Source: Asterella californica (taxonomy: Eukaryota > Streptophyta > Marchantiopsida > Marchantiales > Aytoniaceae). From it: a stretch of 64,000 nt of DNA. The notes beneath the pieces are model-generated. The model worked only from the letters and a program-made list of their open reading frames with translations, had not been told where the DNA came from and did not search any database. The position numbers were made by a program, and so were the translations under genes. The first letter of the stretch is position 1; each line of letters begins with the position of its first letter. This document shows positions 41,750 through 52,201 of this stretch, piece after piece. The stretch covers positions 35,324,501 to 35,388,500 of the forward strand of contig JAYKYS010000002.1 of NCBI GenBank assembly GCA_036924285.1, read 5' to 3'.

Positions 41750-43611
41750 TGTCGTGTCGTGGATCGACTCCTATCTGAAAATCAAATTTTGACTATTATC
41801 GCTCCAAAGACGCTCATGGGTAAAACAAGCTAGACCTCAACTTACGGACTTTTGGTACAACTTTGGATCTTCACTTTCATCGCATCAATGGGTAGAGCTC
41901 GTTGTTAGCTTTCCACAGGCACTTCGTCTACTTCGTTTGGATGCCTAGTGGAGAAGTTACGAGACTCGAAAGATGGGTAAAACAAGCTAAGCTCCAGTTT
42001 ATGGGCTTTTGGCACAACTTCGGATTTTCACTTTCATCGCATCAATGGGTAGAGCTCCTTGTCAGCTTTTCATAAGCACTTTGTCTACTTCATTTGGATC
42101 TAGTGGAGAAGTTACGAGACTCGAAAAAAGAGAAAATCAAGCTGGGCCCTAGTTTAATTTTGATGACCGGGTATTTGTAGCTCTTGGTGCTATACTAAGG
42201 ACGCAAGGGGCCTGCTTCCTGATAATATCTGAATTCTTGTACGTACAGCGACTGACGTAAGGGGGCAGCTTAAAGGGCTAGCTTGCGCCTACGACTTGTC
42301 AGCGGACGGTTCGGGAGATTTGGAGGTCCAATGCAAACAAGCAAGACGTCGTTGAGTTCAGATCTGTGCAAGCTACGCATTGATTAAGACGGTTCGTGAT
42401 TAAGACGGATCGGAGAGTGTGTTCTGAGAGAAATTGAGACGTAGGAAGAGGATTTGGAGAGCTTCAATGACATGTGAAGGAGAGTTGGACTGTTCGGGCC
42501 GTTCCGGGGTCCAAACTTGTTGTCCTTGGATCCATCGAGATCAGAACGCCAAGTTCTTCAGGAAATTGAAGACGATACGAAGTTTCATCAGACGGTTTGG
42601 GAGTTCTGAGTGAAATTGGCTCGCATGGAAGCGATTACGTCAGATTTTCATTCGTCTGTGACTTGAAGTTGGGTTGTTCTTCGCGATTGGTGAGCCAAGC
42701 TCTTTGTTCTTGGTGCCCACGCGATCAAAGAGTCTTCATCTACACATAGGAGAAGACCGTATGTGGATTGTGTTGTTAGTTTGGATGTGGTGAGCGAGTT
42801 TGAGCCACAGGGAGTCGATTTATGTCAGTTTTTTGCAACTTGCGGTCAAATTTCTTGCATGATTTTGCGAGAGGAACTCCAAACGGTCTGTTTGGAGTCT
42901 CGTTAGGTTTAGGGTAGCTAGATCTACTTACCAGAGAAGACGGATATCAGATCAGACGATCCGTTTGGACGGTGTGTGTCTTTTTAAGCCGCAAGAAGGA
43001 GTTTTTGAAAGTTCGATCACTTGCGATCAAAAATTGATGATATCTCAGCTGTCGAGAGTTGGATCTGAAGGTTTCTTGGGCCGACAGAGTCAAGGAAGAA
43101 GATTCTATCGACATCTGAAGACCGTTTGGCGAAAAGAGAAAGTTCTCAAATAGACTTTTCGGTTCCTTCGTTACGGTTTTCAGCTTTTTGAGTTCGTTAA
43201 AGTTCTAGTTGGTTATGTACCGCTTTTGGTAGCTAGCTTTAGCTAAGAGCTTGTACATGGATGTTGTTTGGACTTGGGTTTGAATCCTGTGACACATGTG
43301 CAGCTCTATTTGTTAGCAAATGGATGTTTTCATTGCTTTGAACTACGCCTCAATAGTTGTGGGTCTGGGTTGAGATTCAAGGACTCGTTTAAGGGGGTCT
43401 TGAAGCAGATTACAAACCGCTCTGGTCTGTTTCTCAATTTTGTGTTCTTAGGGAGAAAGAACCGGTGTATATACGTTGGGAGTTGGTATATATTGGGACG
43501 TTCATTTCGTGTTTGTTTGTCTCTTTCTTGTCTTTGTTCAGCAAACTATATCTCCACAACCAAGAACCTCACATTTTCCTGGACATCCTTCATGCAAAAT
43601 CCGACAAGACA
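41750..43611 (+). repeat. 3' LTR of the gag-only element
   Basis: Begins TGTCGTGTCG and ends CCGACAAGACA; 1,862 bp. It aligns with the solo LTR at 9634-11432 throughout. Parts of it are internally repeated: two related blocks of about 130 bp near 41840-42130 contain CATCGCATCAATGGGTAGAG. Confidence 0.85.
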
Positions 43612-43615
43612 ACGT

Positions 43616-44680
43616 GTAAATTTTTGTGATATTGTATTAATTGTAAGAAGAGATCTAGCCGTTAGATCTTTTCGAAATTAGACCTGTAAGTAGAAATCTC
43701 ATGATTTACATACGTGGTAAGTTTGAGAGAAGTTTGAAGTTTAGATCTGAACCTACAATGTGTTAAACTTTGTTGTTTTATTGTCGAGTTGTATCTGACA
43801 ACAATATCTAGTATAGCTCTCGAATCTTGTTAATAACAACTGGCAGAAAAATATTCGATGTGACGTCATTATTGTTTTTGGGAGGTATACTAAGTAAAGA
43901 AAAGACTATAGCGATCTGTGATGTGATCATGTCATCTCTGAAGGTCGATTTTTGCACTCAAAATGGCAAAGTATGATTCTTGACTATTAAAAGACGACTA
44001 CTCTGTCTAGCTTAGTGATGGTTATAAGATGTGTTAACGGTGCATGCGCTAGAAACATCCATCTAAACAATCTATTCCTGTATGAGTCAAACATGCGATG
44101 TGCATGTGTGCCATCTCATTGATCAGAGTGTTTTTGGATGAACGGTTGATGAACTTACGCCTATCCTTGTTTTATGCTTTGTTACTTTAAAGCAAAGGAG
44201 AGTGATCTATGAAGACATTCGACCTTAAAGGTTTCAAGTGATTACTCGTAGATATACATGGTGGTGGTCTTATGTGTGGGAGTCTGTTTTAATATCGATA
44301 CTTTATGGATCTCATTCTTGTGTAGACTGAGTAAGGATGTTGTGAGAGATGGATGAAAGGCTCTATCTACCACCAAGGTTTTCATTTTGAAATCTCTTTC
44401 TAATCAAACTATTGTATCTTGAACGAGTTCATTTCGAACAATTTCTGGTAGGATCTTTTGGGCATAACTTTACTGGACAAGTTATGCTCTCACTTGTCAC
44501 CGTGATCTTATCTGTTGTCACTTACGGTCAAGAATGAAATCTTACTATTTTTATCTTCATCTAACAAGAGATGAATTTAAATCAGCTCCCGCTGATAAAC
44601 TTTAACACTAAGTGCGAGATAAGACACATTTGTCGACCCAAAGTTATGTAGCAAGCCTTAGTAGTGAGGAACCTCAGAGA
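43616..44680. repeat. Right arm of inverted repeat around the gag-only element
   Basis: See the left arm at 38430-39481. It starts directly after the ACGT that follows the LTR. Confidence 0.75.
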
Positions 44681-45677
44681 GTCCATCATCTTTCTCATGA
44701 ACTCTTCTCCAAAGTAGACAACGAACCATTGTCGAAAGTGATTGCGATTGATGTAGTGAAGCTTGATATGAAATAGATTCAGGTTTAGAAAATCTGATCA
44801 ATCCTTCGTCCATCAGTACAACTCTCGTAGCTCCTCATCCTCCATGTAAGACACTAAGAAACACTTGTGAAACTCCAAGCAAGGAATAATGCCTCATAAA
44901 TCTTTGTCCTTCTATCTTATATCTAAATTTGATGACAAGAACCATTCACACGAATGTCCACAGATCACTAAGCTGACATGTCTCATTGTCGTGTGATCTT
45001 ACATCTCCGAGAACTGTGAACGTGATACCTAATCTGACGAGTTACACGAAAACGTTCGCAGAAAATAAAAGTCAACACAATATAAGTTACATGCTAAATC
45101 CACATATCAGACGTGTCACAACATGACAGCGGACAGTCCATGAACAGTATGGGCTTAAGACCAACTCATGGTTCCAACCCATGAAGTCCATGAGAAAGAC
45201 AACACATTATCATGAAAGATGAAATAAGACAAGAATATGTAAAACCTCATCTGTGTCAACAGCTCGGCTTGATTTCTTTGCAAATGTGAGTCGATGTCGT
45301 TAAAATAGACGTCGGCTCACATTTGTAAACTTCCTCACTGGTAGGTCATAGCGGATAAGTCTTCTTCCGGTCCGATAAGAAATACCTTGACAGATCTCAG
45401 ATCAGACGAGACAGACATGACAAAACATGTCGTAACAAATTCTTTGTGACTCTCCACTAACATCAATTATAAAACGTCAAGTTTCAACAAACCATCCATG
45501 AGGAACCATTTTGCTTTCCATGTCATTTTTGGAACCAAAAGAGAAAATGTCACCCGCCGTGTATGATACAATTGGACTAGGTGTTGTAATCAAACACTAT
45601 CTTGGGATTTCACCCTAGAGGTCTAAAACCTATTTTCGAAATTCTAGCTAAATATAGGATATTGACATAGAGAACAG
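44681..45677. other. No recognisable gene
   Basis: AT-rich sequence with no convincing frame. Contains the hairpin at 45277-45329. Confidence 0.45.
45277..45329. repeat. Hairpin-forming inverted repeat
   Basis: 22-nt arms 45277-45298 and 45308-45329 around CAAATGTGAG/CTCACATTTG, with three mismatches and a 9-nt loop. Confidence 0.7.
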
Positions 45678-46149
45678 GTGGAGCCGATCGCTAAAAAGAA
45701 TCTGGCAAGTAACTCTGCAAATTTAAAATGAATAATGAACTTTTCAACCTCATCTTATATAGTTTTCTCGGTCTTTTCCAGAGTTGTCAGTTTTGCCACA
45801 CAAGGAAAGGATGGCCATGATCAATGCAAGAAATAGATCAATGCGTAAGATTTCACGATTTTGTCAGATTGTTTCATCCTAACCGCTTGTGAGAAAAAAG
45901 TTACAAAAAAAGGATTTTAATCTATCTCACCTCCACTATAAAATGAAGACAACAACAACCATTTTCTCTCTACCATTTTCACGATTATAGATATTAAATA
46001 TCCATATCTTTGAATTTTACATTTTTCATATTTATCTAGTTTAGCGGCTGGATTCTAGTCTTATAAGTGACTTATATCACGGAGAAGAGTGACATATCAG
46101 TTATCAGAAAGAAATCACTTGAGATCATGAAAATTTAACTGATAAAACG

Positions 46150-46370
46150 AGATAGATGTCAATCTCTATAACTATCCAAGTTATAGTTACTGACCTCTAT
46201 AACTATATTTGAGATAGTTATCGACTTCTATAACTATCCAAGTTATAGTTATTGACCTCTATAACTATATTTGAGATAGTTATCGATCTTTATAACTATA
46301 ACTGATATAGTTATAGAGGTCGATAACTATCTCAAGTATAGTTATCGAGGTTGATATCTATCATTTGACT
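46150..46370. repeat. Alternating inverted TATAACTAT array (copy 1)
   Basis: CCTCTATAACTAT and ATAGTTATCGA words alternate on both strands, with CCTCTATAACTATATTTGAG and later CTCAAGTATAGTTATCGAGG forming long stems. The array could fold into an extended secondary structure. Confidence 0.8.
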
Positions 46371-46808
46371 TTTACCGATAGTTGATGATTCACTAAAGTT
46401 TTCTAATTATAGATAATTGAGATAGATACAAGTGAAATATAACATTCTTATAATCGCATGTGATAAATGTTAAGGCAAGTGGCACATACATTGAGTCTGG
46501 GAAGTATATAGAACATTGATTTAGTCAAAGACTTACTCAAGAGACTTGAGATGAACAATATTGATAGACTACATACACTTCATTTTGTTACAAGCTGTTA
46601 AGATTGATCACTGCACAAACATTAGATCATGTTGATCTTTACTTTAAATCTTCCTATGTTTTCAATGATTTAGAAAATAAATATGAATATATAATTACTT
46701 CTCTAGTTAATGTTAATAAGCTGAAATTGTCTGTTTCAAGGAGATCATAATATTTTGTCATAGGAGAAATACATACACTGATAGAAATAAAATTTAAGAT
46801 ACATACAT

Positions 46809-46856
46809 AGACTGAGACATACTTGACTTAAGATAAAGTCAAGTATGTCTCAGTCT
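46809..46856. repeat. Perfect 21-bp stem with 6-nt loop
   Basis: 46809-46829 is exactly the reverse complement of 46836-46856 (loop 46830-46835). Copy 2 of the unit has only the right arm (near 50099). Confidence 0.9.
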
Positions 46857-47231
46857 TTATAACTTATGAAATATCTATACAAGAGAGATCAAATGAAATA
46901 AATAAAACTAATTGTATTTCTAAGTTATAAATATACATAAAGTGGGAATGTATCCACCTGCTTCATTGTTCTCTCATGTTTGGTTCCAAAGATTTTGCAA
47001 CTGATGTAAATTAGAAAAAGAAGAAGTACATTATATGGATCTACAAGTGAGATGATAAGAATATGTCTGAGTAGAACTACCTAGCACATAGAGAAAAGAT
47101 TGGAGAGGTTGCCCTTCTCATAAGAGTGTGTGGTGTTCTTCGTCAATGGAGAAATATATCATGCCATCATCGTACAGAAAAGATTCGATCGTAAACACTC
47201 TGTTACTAATGTGTAAATGCTGGAAAACAGG

Positions 47232-47830
47232 GTGGAGCCGATCAAAAGAATTTGGCAAGTAACTCCACAAATGTAAAATGAATAATGAACTTTTCAACCT
47301 CACCTTATATAGTTTTTTCTAAGGACAGCCACGATCAATGTAAGAAATAGATCAATGCGTAAGATTTCACGGTTTTGTCAAATTGATTTCACTCTAACCG
47401 CTTGAGACGAAAAAGTTACAAAAAAAGATTTTATTCTATCTCGTCTCCACTATAAAAGGAAGACAACAGCAGCCATTTTTCTCTATCACTTTCACGATTA
47501 TAGAGGTTAAGTATCCATATCTTTGAATTTTGTATTTTTCATATTTATCTAGTTTAGCGGCTGGATCCTAGTCTTATAAGTGACTTATATCACGGAGAAG
47601 AGTAACATATCAGTTATCAGAAAGAAATCTCTTGATATCATGAAAATTTAACTGATATCACGAGATAGATATCGACCTTTATAACTATCCAAGTTATAGT
47701 TATTGATATTTATAACTATATTTAGATAGTTATCGACCTCTATAACTATAACTGATATAGTTATAGAGGTCAATAACTATCTCAAATATAGTTATCGGGG
47801 TTGATATCTATCTTCTGATTTTTACTGATA
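47232..47830. repeat. Tandem-duplicated unit, copy 2, block A'
   Basis: Matches 45678-46380 with internal deletions, including part of the TATAACTAT array (here 47655-47815) and a piece near 45770-45815. Confidence 0.8.
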
Positions 47831-49648
47831 TCAAAAAATTTCTCATGATATCAGTTCCAGTGAACTGATATGCTTCCCATACCCTTATATTACTTATTCA
47901 CATTTTTGGGTTTATGTTGCATAGGTTTAGATAATTTTTAATCATGTAGTTCAAATGTATTAATAACATAAAACATAACATTGATGAATATACATAACTA
48001 TTAGAATATATTATTTTGTGTATTAGTGTTGAGTAAAAAACAGTCCAACTTACTACTGAATACTATATCATCATTTCATGATGTATGTGTAATAATGTCC
48101 AATAAACATGAATAAAGAAGCACATAACCTAAAATAAATAACTCTGGTACACTATAAAAAACATCATAAAATATGGAACAGTTTACTGAAAATGAAAAAG
48201 ACAAAACGTTTGTATACCAAGAAAGAGAAAAACTAAAGATGTGACAAAATATATCTTTCTTAATGTTCATCAACAAATCAACAGTTATATTACTTACATA
48301 TGCCATATCTTATAAAACAAAGACCAAAACATATATAAATATACAAAAAGTAGACTTCAAGTTTAACTATCTATTGCATGTTATCGACCAATTGTGACAA
48401 CATATACCTTTGAAGATGAAGTTTGTGTTAGAACACGTTGTATCTTTCTTAAGATGATCAATCGTTTTATATATATCCTCTTATTACATTAATATGAGTG
48501 AATAGCAAGATGAGTTGAGATCTCTCATATGTCATCTAATCAATCTTCCCATTGACGTTGATGACGTTATAATTTATCAAGTTTAATTGGTTATTTATTA
48601 TGCATTTCAGTGAACTTTTATAACAGAAATTTGTATCTAGTAAGATGTTATTTACATAATATACAACAAGTGTAAATAACTTCCAAACAAGGATAACAAG
48701 TGATACAAAAGAATATTTTAGTGAAATTACATATGTCAAAACCACACCGGTTTTAATAATGAAAAACATAATATGAGTGCACCTATCTTTAAGTTATACT
48801 ATGTAACATTCTTAAGTTAGCTATACCAAATGAAAGATATGGACATCAAGCAAAGAATTCATTGAGATTAGTACTTGACATGTTTTATTGATGTGTTCTT
48901 GAGAAAGTCTTGATAACCTTAAAATTATCAATGTTGTTACATTGCAACTATAGGCTTTACTCTTAAATTACACAATTTCACTCTTACACAACTGAAGTAT
49001 CTTCCCTTTATTTTCATGGCAAAATATCCTGATTGATTTCTCACGTATATCCTGATGTCCCTTAACTCCACTCCTACTCGTGTACTATATTTATTTTGCT
49101 TCCATGTGAGGATGTATAGCTTCACATAGATGTAAATGACTCTATATAATAGAGCCAATAATCCTTGAAGTGAGAAAGAATACAATATAAATGAAGAGAA
49201 ACACTTTCTGGGGAGAAGGTCAAAGATGCACGTCGAGAGTTATGAAAATGTTTATTAAGCTAACAATTAATCTTGAACTTTTAAAGTGGACATTAATCAA
49301 ATGACACATGAAGCATATAAGTAAACGTCAAGTAGCCATGGTGGACACGATGATCTAGACGTAGAGAGATTTAGACTTGAGAAAAAAACTGTCAAGAAGT
49401 TGAATTCGAAACAACCTTAATAGATGTTACGTGCATTTTCCTTAAGAAGGATGATTTTTCCTGCAGCATCAAATTCTCGACACCAAATATGACTGCAAAT
49501 ATCCAATCCCGTATGCAATATAAGCCCATGTGTTATTGATATTTTCTTAAGTTATTATGGATTAGCTAGACATGTTTCAGTCTACTATATTCTCTTGATC
49601 TGAGATATGTATAGTCATGCTTGCCTTGAAGTGTCTATAATCAAGATA
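47831..49648. mobile_element. 1.8 kb insertion splitting copy 2, flanked by GATA
   Basis: Blocks A' and B' are contiguous in copy 1 but separated here by 1,818 bp. The junctions read ACTGATA then TCAAAAAATTTC, and CAAGATA then GTTGATGATT, so GATA is present on both sides. No coding frame above 80 codons with motifs and no clear terminal inverted repeat were found. Probably a non-autonomous insertion. Confidence 0.55.
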
Positions 49649-50473
49649 GTTGATGATTGACTAAACAATTTAAGACGATAAAGTATTCTAATAATAGACA
49701 ACTGACATAGATGCAAGTGAAATATAACATTCTTATAACCGCATGTGATAAATGTTAAGGCAAGTGGCACATACATTGAGTCTGGGAAGTATATAGAACA
49801 TTGATTTAGTCAAAGATTTACTCAGGAGACTTGAGATGAACAATATTGATAGACTACATACACTTCATTTTTCTACAAGCTGTTAAAATTGATCACTGGA
49901 CAAACATTAGATCATGTTGATCTTTACTTTAAAATCTTCCTATGTTTTCAATGATTTAGAAAATAAATATGAATATATAATTACTTCTCTAGTTAATATT
50001 AATAAGCTGAAATTGTCTGTTTCAAGGAGATCATAATATTTTGTCATAGGAGAAATACAGCTTAATTATACATTGATAGAAATAAAATTTAAGATAAAGT
50101 CAAGTATGTCTCAGTCTTCATAACTTATGAAATATCTATACAAGAGAGATCAAATGAAATAAATAAAACTAATTGTATTTCTAAGTTATAAATATACATA
50201 GAGTGGGAATGTATCCACCTGCTTCGTTGTTCCCTCATGTTTGGTTCCAAAGATTTTGCAACTAATATAAATTAGAAAAAGAAGAAGTACATTATATGGA
50301 TCTACAACTGAGATGTTAAGAGTATCTATGAGCAGAACTACCTAGCACATAGAGAAAAGATTGGAGAGGTTGCCCTTCTCATAGGAGTGTGTGGTGTTCT
50401 TCGTCAATGGAGAAATATATCACGCCATCATAGTACAGAAAAAAATTGATCATAAACACTCCGTTACTAATGT
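49649..50473. repeat. Tandem-duplicated unit, copy 2, block B'
   Basis: Close match to 46381-47220, ending at AATGTGTAAATGCT in both. Confidence 0.85.
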
Positions 50474-52201
50474 GTAAATGCTTCAGAACTTTCTAGAAAC
50501 ATGTAACATGATGTATCATTATTATTCATTTTCAAGAGATGATATTTTAACTTTGTATGATATTATTTTGACCTTTTTGTTTAATTAGCATGTTTAATTA
50601 GCATGAACTAGAATTGAACAAGAAAATATTATTCAATATCCATTTTCCCCAAGGTGTATGGCAACCATGAAGAACGTACATACTGAGTTTCACCATGATA
50701 TGATAAAGTTAGTTAGACAAAGTGTTACATGCTCCCCGATTGCAAAAGAAAACGTTACATCCTCCTCATAAACTTAACTTTTTGATGTGTCTTGGTCTTC
50801 GTTTTTAACGAACAAATGGTTCATACTAACCAAACATAATCAAAACATCTTATTAGATATTTGTAAGATTTATTTTAGAAATTTATGTATTCTTAGAATC
50901 TTAATTCATTATTAAATAATAAAAATACAATATCTAAGATACAAAATCTACGTTGTTCAAAATCAATTTACATACAAATCTACCTTTTTCAATCATCAAT
51001 TTTTTTTGTACGTGTTTTGATATGCATAATTTAATATGATAAAATTTATTATTAAAGATTAATCTCTATGAACTACTATTGAATCAAATTAAATCAGAAT
51101 CAAATTTAATAGAAGACTCAACTAACAAAATATGAATAATCTTATACTAACAAAGACAAACTTCTACTCTCATACTAAAAGAGAAACTCTTATTCTAACA
51201 GAGACAAACAAAACTACAAATTATACTAAAATCTTAACAAACTCTCACTTTTTGTTTGAAATGTTTTTCGCATGGAACACCATATAATCAAAATGACTGA
51301 TTTGCACCTGCATGAAAACACGAATGGAAATCATTTTTGACCAAAACATTTCCAAATTCAAAATCACAAAAGCAAAACCATAACAATTCAATCGCATGAC
51401 ATGCATAATCAAATCAATGTGCATACACAATCAATTATCAGTTAATTTATCAATCTATCAAAAAAATCGTTACATAAAGCACGAAAACTTCACCAAGTGG
51501 ATGCACGACCTAAAAAGTTACTTTTAAAGTGGATGCACGACCTAAAAAGTCTTTGCTATGCAAGAATTACCAAGATTTAAAGCCCGGCTAGGCCCATGTA
51601 TCATTCCAACGGTGAAGAAGGAAGACTTGCATCGGTATCTCTCTCTCGGTCTTTTGCACATCAGTATAGATCATTTTTGTCTGTTAACTTAGCAATTTGT
51701 GAGAAGGAAAAGAGTAAAAGCCAGTTGTTTAACATGATATTAAAGTTGTGTAGGATCAACAACATACGTTGCTGATAGTAGTTTGAATTCCTCCAACGCA
51801 GTGCCCTGGAATCTCCTATCGTGACGGCGAGCACGGAAACATTCAGCTCGAGGTTGCGACAACGGCATACTTGATACCAAATGAACTTATGAAATTCGGT
51901 GTCTCAGTTCAGACTTACCGCCGTGACGAAGGTACGACTATATGAGTCGGTCTATAGCTGCGTCAACTTCGGAAAGTTCCAGGTACAGGAAAGTAAAATC
52001 CTTGATCGTGAAACTTCGAAGCCCAGTTGTTACAAATGGGGTACATCAAAGTAATAACTCCTACTCGAAGGCACGGGAAGGTTGATTGCTTCACAGGTTT
52101 TGCTCGAGCACCTAAACTGATAGCTTCAAAGGCTTTTGATGGTTTTCTTCTTTCATCCCGATACAAGAGAATTTTATGACGTAGAACACTTTTATGTACG
52201 T
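50474..52201. other. AT-rich intergenic sequence and 3' flank of the large gene
   Basis: No gene seen. A small direct repeat, AGTGGATGCACGACCTAAAA, occurs twice at about 51496 and 51529. Composition becomes less AT-rich from about 51600, which may mark the 3' untranslated region of the minus-strand gene. Confidence 0.4.

Larger units (their letters stand above)
39482..43611 (+). mobile_element. Gag-only LTR element, 5' truncated (TR-GAG-like)
   Basis: Gag-related coding (39609-41060) is followed after about 690 bp by a polypurine tract and a complete 1.86 kb LTR. There is no reverse transcriptase or integrase sequence between them, so pol was deleted or never present. The left LTR and the start of the internal region are missing: the gag side abuts an inverted-repeat arm at about 39481. 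ACGT follows the LTR. Plant elements of this build, with LTRs plus gag only, are known as TR-GAG and depend on an autonomous partner. Confidence 0.75.
45678..47220. repeat. Tandem-duplicated non-coding unit, copy 1
   Basis: Block A (45678-46380) and block B (46381-47220). Block A contains a TATA-like TATAAAA at 45937 followed by GAAGACAAC, and then the TATAACTAT array. Block B contains the perfect hairpin at 46809-46856. No coding frame is seen. It could be an LTR-like or other non-autonomous repeat unit. Confidence 0.8.

Noticed and set aside
45678..47830. A-B-A' read as a small LTR element with A and A' as LTRs
   Set aside because: B recurs after A' at 49.6 kb, so a tandem duplication of A-B explains the order better; no TG...CA ends or primer site were seen.
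44681..51600. Possible CRISPR-like array or satellite
   Set aside because: Repeats are few, long and imperfect with no regular spacers, and the genome is a plant's.
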